Shown here one piece after another: positions 1 to 10,090 of a DNA stretch of 64,000 bases (positions are counted from its first letter, which is position 1; every line of letters starts with the position of its first letter). The stretch is from assembly GCF_905163445.1 (NCBI RefSeq), contig NC_053208.1, positions 26,873,986-26,937,985 on the forward strand, in the 5' to 3' direction. A model generated the notes under the pieces. That model was not told the DNA's origin and did no database searches. It saw nothing but the letters and a program-made list of their open reading frames with translations. Source of the stretch: Pararge aegeria. Its lineage: Eukaryota > Arthropoda > Insecta > Lepidoptera > Nymphalidae. The translations under genes were made by a program, and so were the position numbers.

Positions 1-590
1 CTTAATTTGTTAGATTTCTATTCTCGGTGAACGTGACGTAAACCATCTAAAGCGTCATGTAAATGTTACAGGAAAATTAAAAGATTTCTTTAAATATAAT
101 ACCTATCAACATTATTTCCTTAATAACACGGTTTCAAGCTTATGGTATATTCTTTTGTTTTTCTGTCAAATAATAGTTAAAGTACTCTGTATCGCAGTGG
201 ACGGTGGTTGGGTACAGAAGGAGCACATTCAGAATGGCCTTGCAGTACCTTCAAGCATCTTTTCTGCAAGTGTGATTATTTATTTTGCTAAATATATGAT
301 ACCATTTTAATTTAAATTGTCGCAAATTTTGTAACCAAATGATTACTCTGACCTAAGTAAATGAAGCAAACACATTGCGGGATCTGATGGAACACCAAGC
401 GAGATCCACCGAGATAGTAGCGTAAGTTTAGTGTAGCTAATTAAAACTTTCATATCATATTATTTATTTTATTTGTGTTGTTAGAAAAGTTATAAGTAAG
501 ACTTCAATCTTTTGACAGATCCCTTTCACAGATATACTTATTCAAGCATGTAAAACTATTTATACTTATGCATGCCGCATTTCACTAAAT
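1..590. other. AT-rich flank without recognisable gene
   Basis: AT-rich sequence with stops in all frames. I see no coding exon, RNA gene or clear repeat here. It lies upstream of every Pdp1 candidate exon and is probably intergenic or far-upstream DNA. Confidence 0.5.
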
Positions 591-786
591 ACTTTTAGCT
601 ACATGGCCTGCAGCAGGGTCGCGAGTCCACATCCGCAACCATTGATTTTGGCGCGTCCCCGACCTTCAGTGCCCCCACCGCCGGGCCCCAACCCCTCCCA
701 CTCGGCAAACGACCTCCTATCTCCTGGGCTACTTCCGAACGCGAGGGAAGCCTTTGTATAAAATAACACTTTAGAAACAGACTTAC

Positions 787-879
787 TAATGCGCAAGTGA
801 CAATGATTAGCACAATCACACGCCCTCCACGGAGCACGGGTAAAGCGCGCAGGTACCGCCAGTTGCCAGTTGCATCAGG
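787..879 (-). CDS. Possible internal exon with a membrane segment (minus strand)
   Basis: Read on the minus strand, an acceptor-like 'aattgcag' ends at 880 and a perfect donor GTAAGT begins at 786. They enclose 93 bp (31 codons, phase 0 at both ends) that are open and GC-rich against an AT-rich background. The peptide has a basic stretch (NWRYLRALPVLRGGR) followed by a hydrophobic run (VIVLIIVTCAL), the layout of a signal-anchor in type II Golgi enzymes. Reading through the donor extends the frame to a stop near 595. No in-frame ATG exists, so the start would be in another exon. I do not recognise the family. It may be chance, because there is only one exon and no partner is visible. Confidence 0.22.
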
Positions 880-889
880 CTGCAATTAC

Positions 890-1300
890 GTTTGTGTGTT
901 GTTCGTTACATGTATGATAAAAGAAAATAATTTACGAAAAAAGTTAGTTTTTTAATACCACGGCTTGTGGCTGTTATTTAACTGATATAATACTCAGTCG
1001 CATATCTCTGTCATTTGTCAACTCTTCTTTCAAGCTTTACATTCTCATATGAATAATATGTAATGCTTATACGAATAATATGTTTTCTGAATTAAATTAA
1101 TATTCACATTAATATACTTTTCGTATAAGTTTTAAATTGAATATTACTAACAGACAGTTTGTAATATTAGGAAAGCCTAGTGGAGAAGATTTTTTGCATG
1201 GCTCATTACATTTTGTAACATACTATTTTTTATTATGGCGGCAATAGAAATGACAGCATTTTTTAAATATCTCCATGTTCATGACACAGACATGACACAG
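890..1300. other. AT-rich DNA, nothing recognised
   Basis: AT-rich with repeated 'gaataatatg'-like words around 1050-1085. I see no exon or RNA gene. From about 1300 the text (acagacggacagagg, ttggcacccctcggtttcggaacc) resembles a worn lepidopteran repeat of the 'gtcccgttggcaccctttgggtacgg' type. Confidence 0.4.
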
Positions 1301-1433
1301 ACATAAGACGGACAGAGGAGGCTTGTTGTGAAGCATAGTCGTTGGCACCCCTCGGTTTCGGAACCGTAGAGGCCTGGAGGTAAATTAACAAATGTAGTAC
1401 CACCATCACCTCACAATAATGGAAACATATTTA

Positions 1434-2042
1434 GGTACTAGCGGACCCGCGCGACTTCGTCCGCAAATGAGTCGACTTAAAAAAATAATCGTATGTTGTC
1501 GCGGACTGTATAGAACTTTAAAGAAACAACAATTCCTACATAGTTTCGTCGTTTGGCTTAACGTTTACCGTTCACGCATCGCACGCATAAGAATCTCTCA
1601 AAAAGGATATTTTTTGCAGTTTTTGCAACATTTCTCAATAATGATAGTAGCCATTGGTCATAGCGTGATGTCATATAGCCATAATTGTTACTACCAAACC
1701 AAAAAAACGAAACAGCATTTTCTGAGATTAGCGCGTTCAACCAAACAAAATTAAAAGGCTTTATAATATTTTAACTATGCCTATCCAAAAAACCACGTCA
1801 ATCTAAAACATGGATAAAAAGTATCCGATATGTCCGGGATATCAGCTACCACTATACCAAATTTTACTTAAATCTGTTCTGTGGTTTTCACGTGATGCCC
1901 GGACAGACAGACAGACGGACAAAAATTAAATAAAAATTTGTTTAAGACTCAGTATCGATTATAAAGCATCCCCCGGTCAACATTTTCAAAATATATAAAA
2001 TTTACAGAACTCTTCCAGTTACAGTTTTATTATAAGTATAGA
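1434..2042 (+). repeat. Degraded lepidopteran interspersed repeat (RTE/LINE-type 3' region)
   Basis: It begins with a 'cgcgacttcgtccgc' word. It contains the characteristic 'atgcccggacagacagac' stretch near 1893-1920 and a 'cagtatcgat' block near 1952. It ends with 'ttattataagtatagat'. I associate this order with a very common lepidopteran interspersed repeat. An open frame of 111 codons inside it (1419-1754) has no recognisable domain and is taken as chance. Family assignment is from memory of the sequence type, not from a search. Confidence 0.55.
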
Positions 2043-2044
2043 TT

Positions 2045-2052
2045 TTACGTAA
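2045..2052. promoter_or_regulatory. Perfect D-box / V-P box palindrome TTACGTAA
   Basis: TTACGTAA is the palindromic core bound by PAR-bZIP proteins and by VRILLE in the Drosophila clock. It lies 1.3 kb upstream of the candidate 3.35 kb Pdp1 promoter, right after the end of a repeat. About one or two such 8-mers are expected by chance in 64 kb of this composition, so the site is only suggestive. Confidence 0.25.
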
Positions 2053-2740
2053 AGTCACATCATATGTGGCTGTGATAGGCCTATACCTATGAACAAATAT
2101 CTTTTACGCTTCTCATCTTTTAACATTGCAGACGTTAGGTATTTTAAGTTTCTACGAATGCGTAATGTATTATATTCATTTTCTAAGTGTCAAACCTTAC
2201 TTGTTATCAGTCAGTAAGGAAGTCCGTACCTCCCGAGACGCGGATGGCAAACGCGAGCGAGGCTCCGATTGAGCAGGTTCGAAAGATTGTTACGTACCAA
2301 AAATAATCTGGGCTGAAAAATCGGGTTCTAACTTCGTGAGAATAGTATAGTACCTATGTCCGTTGAGTGTTGAAATTCAATATTAAATATATTTTTAGAT
2401 ATCCGCTTTAACCTAAAAAACCTAAAACCAAAAGAATAGATGATGTTGGTGTCCATCGGCTGATTTGATCACGGAGCCAGGATAAGGACCACTTAGAAAC
2501 TTCCGCGTCGCTCAACTTCTACCTGCTAAATAATTAGGTATTATTGTTACAATAAGTACGTCACTAGTAGCTTCCGCGGTAGACAATATACCTACCTACC
2601 TACCTATTATCTTATTTATTAGCTTTTAACCTTTCATATCACTAAATATATTTATTAGGTTAGGCCTAACCTACCTAACTACATTTATGTCGACTGAGTA
2701 AAGGACAAGAAAACTATCCATATTATTCCACTATGGACGG
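2053..2740. other. Non-coding DNA upstream of the 3 kb promoter candidate
   Basis: No exon found. It holds a short (tacc)n run near 2591-2606 and otherwise unremarkable AT-rich sequence. The hairpin at 2741 follows. Confidence 0.4.
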
Positions 2741-2798
2741 CTCACTAGCCACTCGCGTCGGCTAGGCTGTTGGCTTGCCGACGCGAGTGGCTAGTGAG
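2741..2798. repeat. Perfect 22-bp inverted repeat (hairpin, 14-nt loop)
   Basis: Arms at 2741-2762 and 2777-2798 are exact reverse complements over 22 bp (left arm starts CTCACTAGCCACTCG). The loop is the 14 nt at 2763-2776. The arms are GC-rich in an AT-rich setting. The element could be a foldback remnant or a structured RNA. The arms are too perfect for a typical animal pre-miRNA. Confidence 0.85.
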
Positions 2799-3049
2799 TA
2801 GTGGCTACAGTTCAAAGAACGCGCTCAGCTATTCCGGCCTGCACTAAGTTACGTGCATCTAGTTCAATGCTACAATGTGCTTAGCTCAGCTCAAGGCCGA
2901 ACCGAGCATACGCAACATCAACTCAGTACCGGTTACAAAACAGAGTTTTTGTCCGAGTCGGCGTCGGTGCGATTATGTGAAATTATGTCACAGTCGTAAT
3001 AAATTACGGCAGTTGTAAACAAAACATACTCTGGCGCCATCTATATTTT

Positions 3050-3351
3050 GCACCGCGGAAGCCCCATGTGGCCTTCAAACGTGCTTGTCACGTGCAGTTG
3101 CAAGCACTGCTGTACCGACGCACCTCGCAGCGGCCAATAGGGGCCCGTGCTGCTTTACCGACACGACAATCACACGCCAATCGCAATTAACTACACTCCG
3201 GCCATCGCGCGCACATGTGACCGGACTCTACTTTATAGTATTGTAATTAATATATTTCTACAAGTTTCTGACATATCATTTTGTAAGATTTTAATTGGAA
3301 AGTAAAAAAAAATTACAGTGCTTTATTACTGTGAAGTTATTTTAGTCTGCA
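3050..3351 (+). promoter_or_regulatory. Pdp1: Candidate upstream promoter of Pdp1 (CCAAT, E-box, TATA-like)
   Basis: A GC-rich patch of about 200 bp has CCAAT boxes at 3134-3138 and 3177-3181, a canonical E-box CACGTG at 3089-3094, and a TATA-like TTTATAG at 3232-3238. An initiator-like TTACAGTG follows at 3313-3320, about 75-80 nt downstream of the TATA-like word. That is too far for strict TATA spacing, so the true start site is uncertain. A second E-box (3400-3405) sits 35 bp past the exon's donor, and a third lies at 3754-3759. The combination, next to a phase-compatible mini-exon, suggests a clock-responsive promoter. This is inference. Confidence 0.45.
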
Positions 3352-3364
3352 ATGAGTCGAAACG
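3352..3364 (+). CDS. Pdp1: Candidate alternative first coding exon of Pdp1 (MSRN-G)
   Basis: ATG at 3352 opens four codons (Met-Ser-Arg-Asn) plus one G. It is followed directly by a consensus donor, AACG|GTAAGT, at 3365. The phase (1) and final G match what the common exon at 56082 requires, giving a Gly codon at the junction as the 34.5 kb exon does. The resulting protein would be 225 residues: the common region with a nearly absent isoform-specific N-terminus. The promoter-like patch just upstream supports it. Against it: the exon is tiny, there is no homology evidence, and the intron would be 52.7 kb. Confidence 0.42.
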
Positions 3365-3769
3365 GTAAGTCCGTATGCTGTATTTTTTCCTTAAATAGGC
3401 ACGTGTCGACTAGCGCTAATAATATTGGCGGCGGAAAGCGGAACTGCGTGCTGCGTTCACTCGTGTGCTGTGAACCACGTCGTAGGTCAGGCTAAATAAT
3501 GTAGGTGGCGCTGCTCCTATCTTGAAATTCATAAGGTTTGCCAATGAAATTTGAGCATCAGACGTTTTGAGAGTCTCATCATAGATGTCGCCATATAAAG
3601 ATTATCATTTCGTTTATTTATTCGCAACTTACGACTAATACAGGTGGGTTACCTAATTTACTGGCGTACTATTTTGATAAGAACTTACATTTAATTATTG
3701 TCAATTTTATTAACTAGTATATAATATTGCAAGCGGACAAGTGCGAGCTGTCTCACGTGGTTCCGTAAT

Positions 3770-4360
3770 ACCTATGAATATTTTTCAGTTTCGCTGTTGA
3801 GTGAAAAGCCCTAGTATTATATATAGCTGTTGCCCTCGACTTCAGCCGCGTTTGTTTTTGTTTTTAAAGCGTATTTTTGAGATCAGTTTATTTATTCAAT
3901 AATGAATTTGTTATCATTTGAAAATCTGTCATATTTTGCTACTAATAAATTAAAATAAAAATAAACTAAGCTAATGACAACTGTATTTTGATCAGAACTC
4001 AAAAAATGGTTAAAATAAGACTCTTATACTGTTAATGATTATTTACAAGAAAATTACATTTGTTTCATTATTTGCATGATGCTTACATTTTGCACGCCAT
4101 GTATGGCAATACACTGTAACCTAACAAACTGTTTAAATATGTAGCAGCTTTAAAACGTAATTTACAAATAAAGATAATCTATAAGACAACTGTTTTTACT
4201 AGGCGTAGTCCTTAAATTTTTAAACTTTTTTTTTGAATAAATTATCAAACTTTTGATATATAAAAAATTCACATTTCCCATGTTTTTTATTTGTTTGATT
4301 AGTATTTTTACAAATTCGTTAATAATTATTATTTCATTAATAAATAATTTTCATGAAACA
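3770..4360. other. Intron-like DNA with a repeat remnant
   Basis: A short remnant of the 'gctgttgcc..gacttcagccgcg' repeat head lies near 3825-3855. The rest is AT-rich and shows no exon. Confidence 0.4.
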
Positions 4361-4365
4361 ACGAC

Positions 4366-4510
4366 GTCCGATTGGCTTAGTGGTAGTGACTCTGCTTTCT
4401 GAGTCCAAATCCGTGGGTTCGATTCCCACAACTTGAAAATGTTTGTGTGATGACATGTTTTTCAGTGTCCGGGTGTTTATCTTTATATTATAAGTATTAT
4501 AATTATTTAT
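4366..4510 (+). mobile_element. tRNA-derived SINE
   Basis: The head resembles a tRNA gene: A-box-like TGGCTTAGTGGTAGTG near 4372-4388, 'ctgctttctgagtccaa', and a B box GGTTCGATTCC near 4416-4426. The body 'gaaaatgtttgtgtgatga..catgtttttcagtgtc' and 'gggtgtttat' follows. This is the layout of an abundant lepidopteran SINE. It cannot be a working tRNA because the acceptor arms do not pair and there is no CCA-side stem. The 3' end merges into AT-rich DNA. Confidence 0.75.
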
Positions 4511-4519
4511 ATTAGAATG

Positions 4520-4770
4520 GAAAACAAACAAACATTTCTTCGCCATAAGAAAACTAAACTATCAAGAAGTAACATAGGATTACAATTTAAAAAAAAATAG
4601 CAACATTTTCCCTATAAAATTCATTACTTGGCGTGCGCTGAGAAATCTATTGATGACACATACAAATTATGTATTACAAAATTAAAGTACTTATTATTAC
4701 CAATATAAAAGTTTGCGAAGGAATATACTCGTATCTAACTATCAGATTTAAGTTGCAATAACAGCTTCAG
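4520..4770 (+). repeat. Interspersed repeat family B copy ('ttggcgtgcgctgagaaa')
   Basis: Blocks 'gaaaactaaactatc', 'ttacttggcgtgcgctgagaaa', 'ctattgatga' and 'atctaactatcag' recur in the same order at 28610-28960 and 46640-46935, with the last block also near 6950. The copies are diverged but clearly one family. No coding capacity is seen, so it is presumably non-autonomous or the 3' end of a larger element. Confidence 0.6.
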
Positions 4771-5109
4771 TTTTCTAAAATGTTATAACTTCGTCGCGCG
4801 TCGGTAGAAACACGTGCCTTACATTTCGCAGTATTATTTCTTATTCAAATTAATAGTTTTAAATTTATGTCAGTCAAGACATAGATGTTAATGCGATTTT
4901 AAAACATTTAACGAAGGAGTTTAAGGACTGCAACTTTACAAAATTTAATTTAAACAGTTTAGTTAAAAAACTACACCTGTTTTTCTTCAAACAATAACAA
5001 ACGTGGACGAAGTCGCGAGCAACAGCTAGTAATATATAAATTAGCTGTGTTGTGTGGTGACCATCGAACACTACTAAAAAGTTTTTATTAGTGATCGATG
5101 GTGGTGACG

Positions 5110-5665
5110 GTAGATCTGAATACATACGACATCAGGCTTCGTCTTCCCGCGGGAGAGGCGGCTAAGGGAAGCTGTCGGCGTACGAGCAGCAGCGGCCTAT
5201 GTACTACTACTACCTTATACTGTGAGCACCAGCGCGTCTGGCCGGCGTGATGATTATGAGCAATCTCCCCCCGGAAGAGGCCTTTCGACCTCGACCGCTT
5301 GTCAACCTTAGACGTCGTCGACAACATTAATACGTGAAGCAAAAACTCTGTACCGCTTTTAACGAACATTGCGCGGACGGAGGAGTGTGAAATTTCCCTT
5401 TTTGTTTTGTTGAGAAGGAGCGCAGAATTCTAATATATTTTTAATATGTACATTTAATCAAAAAATAAAATGTTATACACGCCGCGTATTTAACTCATAC
5501 ACGCATATTTTAGATTATAATCTGTTTGAAAAAAACAAACTGTCAGTGTCTGTGTAAGTCAAGTAAGACTGGCAATAGAACCTTCATAATGTTCAAAGTT
5601 ATTATTTAAATTAATTATGGTCGAATTTTGACCAATGGGCGACCACTAGTTCAAATTAATTTAAT
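5110..5665 (+). repeat. Interspersed repeat family A copy
   Basis: A GC-rich 5' part (5130-5310) is followed by 'attaatacgtgaagcaaaaactctgtac', a middle part with 'acacgcatattttagattataatc', and the end 'gaccaatgggcgaccactagt'. The second half is matched block for block at 40425-40690. Open frames in the GC-rich part on the minus strand have no recognisable product and are attributed to the repeat. Confidence 0.65.
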
Positions 5666-5669
5666 ATGT

Positions 5670-6850
5670 TACTTTTGGATGAAGCCTTAACATATATTGC
5701 ACCTAAAATAAAAACTAGATATTTGAACAGTGAAAATTGGTTTTAAAGTGTTTAGGTATCTAACTTTATATTTTTTTTCGGATCAAGAAAAACATCGTAA
5801 GGGCTTTTGAGGTCTATCGAGGCGAGTGAACTACGGCTTCTCATTCTGAAAGACCCGTGCCCTTAGTGGGACGATCCTGGATTGATGATGACGATGCCCT
5901 CTACTTCAATCACTTGTAGCACTCGAGCAGGTCCGTTATCCATACAGTACTGGAGCACCTTCTCTTATTTGATATTTTGTTTACGTCATATTGCCATCCG
6001 GTAGGTTGGGAGAAGATAGACGATGTCAGACAGGCAGTCAAGCAAGCGGCTCCATTTTTAACGATGATATAGTACCTTTACTAAATCGTTTTCAGCAGTT
6101 CTTTTTTTATTTTTTAAATTCTCTACTAATTTGATTTGATTATGAGGATGGTCAAAATTTATTTTATTTTTATTTTTTCGTTTCATTTTTTTCAGATTTC
6201 CTGAGTCACGGGGCTAGTTTCAACAAAAAATACGGTCAGTAAAATAAATAGCTATTCAATCTTACGTCCACGAAAGCTAATACTGTCAAGTCTGTTATGA
6301 TTAACAAACGGCAATTGCGAATTGCAACTAAAGATTTTTTGCACTAAACCCACCACGTTGCCCTATTAACGGTCGGTAGGTCGCGTGAAAACGATTTATG
6401 CATACATTATTTAAGTATGACAGTAATTAGATACTCAATTATTTTAATTTATACAAACATTTGAAGTCCGTTTGGTTTCAATCTTTATCGCCTTAATTAC
6501 AAAGCAGTTAGTTGGTTGTAAGAGGGAATTGAAATTGGGCTCAGCGAATTGATCACCATTAAGCGAGTAGTTAAAAGTTTGCCAGACTTTTCCTAAATGC
6601 AATTTGTAGGTTGGCAATACTAATACGATACAAAGACGGGAGGCCAACATAATAACAAAATTTCACACGGGTGTTAGGATTGCCTTGATGCAATACCAGT
6701 GCGGCGTGATTTTCGCCATCATACGCCTCACTCGACAGTCGAGAGCAGTTCCAACATTATTCTGAAGGTCCGAGCTGACAGACGGGCGTGTAATAATGCG
6801 CATATTTCCATATTGCGTTTCTAAGTTTCATGTAAATTACTAACAACTCC
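5670..6850. other. Intron-like DNA, no gene seen
   Basis: AT-rich. A minus-strand frame of 68 codons at 6444-6650 has no recognisable features. Nothing else stands out. Confidence 0.4.
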
Positions 6851-6879
6851 TCATATCGATAGGCCGAAATTTTGCGCCG

Positions 6880-7060
6880 AGAAAACTATGGATGGGACAA
6901 AAAATTATGTAAAACACGAATAAAGCTCTCATTATAAACTACACAAAATATATCTAACTATCATAGGTAAGCTACAATAGCAGCTTAAGAGGTACCTAAC
7001 CAATATAACGATACTTCACGAACTTTATTTCACGCGGGTAAAACAACTAGAGCAACTAGT
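6880..7060 (+). repeat. Fragment of repeat family B
   Basis: Contains 'aaaattatgtaaaac' and 'tatctaactatcataggtaagctacaatagcag', matching the 3' portion of the copies at 4520, 28610 and 46640. Only this part is preserved. Confidence 0.45.
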
Positions 7061-7639
7061 TATTAATATTACAATCGGATTGCTAATGGATACACCCATA
7101 TAGTCTACACCATTCATTAAAGCTTAGAATTGTGAAAAAGGTGAGTTACTTTTAGATCGCGTCGACATTAGCATCCACGGATGACCACCGCGGGTAGTCA
7201 TTACCTACAGTTTTCCGATTGAAAACTAATATCTACACAATACTCTCTCCCCCTATCACAAATGAACGCTAATAATCCAGAAACTTGTGCAGACTTGTAA
7301 CCACATTTAGTAACGGGATAGTAGATCGGGGTGACACATAACAGTGTGCAAAATTCAAAAAATAATTACTTTTGGACTTTTGTTCTGGTTTCTTCTTTCA
7401 AACACTCTCATTTTATCGTGCAATTTCTTTGCGTAAAACATTATTTTATTGTTGAGTGAACCTTACCCTGTACAAAGAATGTACCTTTATTTTTATTTGA
7501 TAGTAATGTATATGTATATTTATATCAAAGATAAGGATTTGTACTGCGTAATATTCAGGAGTTTCATAATCACTTTCTTATATTATGCTCTAGTCCGGCG
7601 AACTAGAAACAAGTAGTTGCGTCTGGCGCCACTACTATA

Positions 7640-7787
7640 AATACGGACTCAGTTTAGAAGAAGTGCAGAAGGCCTTCCTGAGATACTTGTTCAAGCGCTG
7701 CTACGGGTTAACCTTTATGTACCCAACCAAATTTCTTTTAGGTTGCTTAGGGTTCAACTGCCAGGATGTCAGGCGGACTTGCGAACG
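7640..7787 (+). mobile_element. Remnant of a non-LTR retrotransposon reverse-transcriptase C-terminus
   Basis: The plus-strand frame from 7663 reads FLRYLFKRCYG, FMYPTKFLLGCLGFN and VRR. I recognise these as C-terminal words of the reverse transcriptase ORF of jockey/CR1-like LINEs of Lepidoptera. It is cut off by the palindrome at 7788, so it is a short dead fragment. A few hundred bp beyond the palindrome (to 8088) stay open but carry no recognised motif. Confidence 0.6.
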
Positions 7788-7851
7788 ACTAAAAAAAATG
7801 TGCCAAATCTTACGAGGATCTCCTCTTAAGATTTGGCACATTTTTTTTAGT
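7788..7851. repeat. 64-bp near-perfect palindrome
   Basis: Arms 7788-7812 and 7827-7851 are exact reverse complements over 25 bp (left arm: ACTAAAAAAAATGTGCC...). After one mismatched pair the symmetry continues for about five more pairs (GAGGA/TCCTC) into the centre. It sits exactly where one LINE fragment ends, so it may be the scar of an insertion or a head-to-head duplication. Confidence 0.85.
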
Positions 7852-8118
7852 GTTGAAAATCTGGAGATTTTCATAATCGACCGTGTTGTATACGTGCCCC
7901 AAAAGACAATAACCTTCGTAAAAGGAAAAACTAATTATTCGTGGCTAAGTATTATTCATGTAACACTGTTGCGCGATGCATGGCACCGCTACCGCGCTCA
8001 TTGTCGTCATTCAATGCGCTCTTGGACAGCAATTCTCGATGGGATCTATTCCATGACGGGTGGACAGCATAGTTCCGTGAACTGTTGAGATAATCTGAGA
8101 ATATTGAATGACCTTTAA

Positions 8119-8587
8119 TTCAATAATCAGCTTGATGCCCTGAATTCGGTTGATCGCCGTGCTAGAAGGCTCATCGGTGACCTAGCCAATAAAAAACTTA
8201 AGAGTTTGGAACATCGTCGCAAGGTTGCCTGCCTTTCGGTATTCTATAGGATATATTTCGGAGAGTGTGCTCAAGAACTATTTGATCTAGTTCCCCCCTC
8301 GCCTTTTTACCATCGAACCGCGAGGCACCGGAAGGATCTGCATCCCTACGTGGTCGATATACCGCGGACGCGTACGAAGCGCTTCGCATCTTCGTTTCTA
8401 ATTCGCACCGCTAGGATCTGGAATGCTCTTCCAGCTTCCATTTTCCCCAGTTCTTACAACATTAGTACCTTCAAATCAAGAGTGAATAGGCATCTTCTAG
8501 GCAAGCGCGCTCCACCTTAGGCTGCATCATCGCTTACCATCAGGTGTGATTGCAGTCAAGCGCTCGTCTATAAATATAAAAAAAAAT
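8119..8587 (+). mobile_element. LINE 3' end: reverse-transcriptase C-terminus plus tail
   Basis: An uninterrupted frame runs from 8119 to the stop at 8520. It reads SVDRRARRLIG, LEHRRKVACLSVFYR, PPSPFYHRTAR, TRTKRFASSFL, RTARIWNALPASIFP and RVNRHLLG, the C-terminal words of a lepidopteran jockey/CR1-type LINE polymerase. The 3' tail is CTGCATCATCGCTTACCATCAGGTG..., ending in an A-rich run near 8577-8587. The catalytic domain is absent, so this is a 5'-truncated insertion. Other copies of the same family are at 33540 and 58000; the latter retains degenerate catalytic-region words. Confidence 0.85.
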
Positions 8588-8589
8588 CG

Positions 8590-9300
8590 CAGTGTCACTG
8601 TAGTACACTAAATTAATATCATGTCTTGTATAATGTTTAATGTCATCTTTCATTCATTTGTCTTATAGTTATCATTTATCCATAAATTATGTAGTTCTAT
8701 CTACTTAGTGTAAGTGGCCCTGCCGTACTAACAATATGTAAAAAGTAAATAAATAAAAGCATATACATAATCCCACAAATGACTTCTGTACCTTTCTCAG
8801 ACGATATGCAGATACCACTAATTTATGACCCTTTCTTTAAGTGGATTGTGATAAGTGATACGAGTATGCTTATAAATATTAATATTTAGTCTTACTAAAG
8901 CTACGGTGCTAACGGAAGCTGCGGTAAACATACCTATTTCTTTAAAATTCTCACGGAGGGATTGGCGTGCTTTAAGTTTTTATATTGATCGTACAGCTCT
9001 TTTCTGCAATATAGATATAATATGGATGTCAGCAGTTTTGTCCCATAACAAAATCCCGTAGGACATCGCACTATGAAAGTACGCAAAATAATCAAGCCTA
9101 GATTGATATAAGAAACTGTCGACTGCTGATCATACGAAACCCTACGATAGCACTTAGTCTATTTAAACAGTAATCATTATAAAAGTTTCTTTAATTAAGA
9201 TTTTGTACCGTATTATAATTATTGTGGTACGTAAGTTAATATAAATCATAAAATGGCTTGGTCATTGCTCTAAAACATTGATCGAAATAGATTTTTAGGT
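8590..9300. other. Intron-like DNA, no gene seen
   Basis: AT-rich with no supported exon, RNA gene or clear repeat. Confidence 0.4.
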
Positions 9301-9303
9301 GGA

Positions 9304-9476
9304 AATGTGAGATCGTGAATTATCACGACGCTGGCCGCCAAAGTAAGATTCTTTTTTAATAAAAAGAAAAGTGTTTGCTTTATTATTATTTTTTGAGACG
9401 TCATCGATCTTAGAATCGTGCAATAGAACGTTTGACTTTGGCGGCCAGCGTCCAGTGTTGACGTCACAAATTTCAT
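9304..9476. mobile_element. Small foldback element (MITE-like) with 18-bp perfect inverted repeats
   Basis: GACGCTGGCCGCCAAAGT at 9327-9344 is exactly inverted at 9435-9452, with about 90 bp between. Weaker symmetry extends outward (gaaatgtgag / tgacgtcacaaatttc). There is no coding capacity. The right end carries a TGACGTCA palindrome at 9459-9466. The outer boundaries and target-site duplication are not certain. Confidence 0.6.
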
Positions 9477-9479
9477 TAA

Positions 9480-9985
9480 CTTATTCCTCGTTTCGTAGCA
9501 TTCGCGCTATACACGGTGGAAATCTCAATCTCAAATGAAGTTTGTTTTGGCGACGTTTGGCAACCGCGCTTATTTTTAGAGGTTTCGACAACTTCCCTAA
9601 AAAATTGCTGTTTACTTTAAATTTCGACATCATTAATTAAACTCAAAAGTTTGTGAGCTGTATCCTTACAACCGGAACCGAAGTTTAATCGGAACAAAAT
9701 ACGTTTATATAGACGTGACGTCTTTCAGCGTTTCATCTGTCATGGCGGATCGCTAGATTTAGCAGAGAGATTTTATTTATTGAAAATAAATATAAATCTG
9801 ATTTCAAATATAAATAAAAATACGTTAATATAAAAAAACAAAATACATGAAAAATATCATCAGATAAGTACAATATTAAAGCGATTTTGTGTTATTGCCA
9901 ACAAGCCCAATGTGGTTCTCTGGTATACGAGTAAAACACGTAGAGCATATTTTGGAGTACTTAGTGTTGGTCAAAATTTCATAAA
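9480..9985. other. Intron-like DNA, no gene seen
   Basis: No exon or RNA gene recognised. Contains a GC-poor 'aataaatataaat' stretch. Confidence 0.4.
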
Positions 9986-10004
9986 ACTTATCAAAAAAAT
10001 TAAA

Positions 10005-10090
10005 AAACGTTAGCCCGCGTCCATCTTAGACTGAACCATCCCATATCATCTGGTGGGTTTTCAATAAAGGGCTAATTTGTAGTGGAATAA
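10005..10090 (+). mobile_element. SINE/LINE 3' tail fragment
   Basis: Blocks 'gttagcccg', 'tccatcttagactga', 'gggctaatttgtagtggaat' followed by an A-run. These match the tail of the SINE at 54395-54705 and, inverted, the copy at 10715-10800. Only the tail is present, with no tRNA-like head. Confidence 0.6.

Noticed and set aside
1419..1754. 111-codon frame
   Set aside because: Lies in a recognised interspersed repeat and has no domain.
4366..4440. tRNA gene
   Set aside because: A and B boxes are present but acceptor and other stems do not pair, and a SINE body follows. It is a SINE head.
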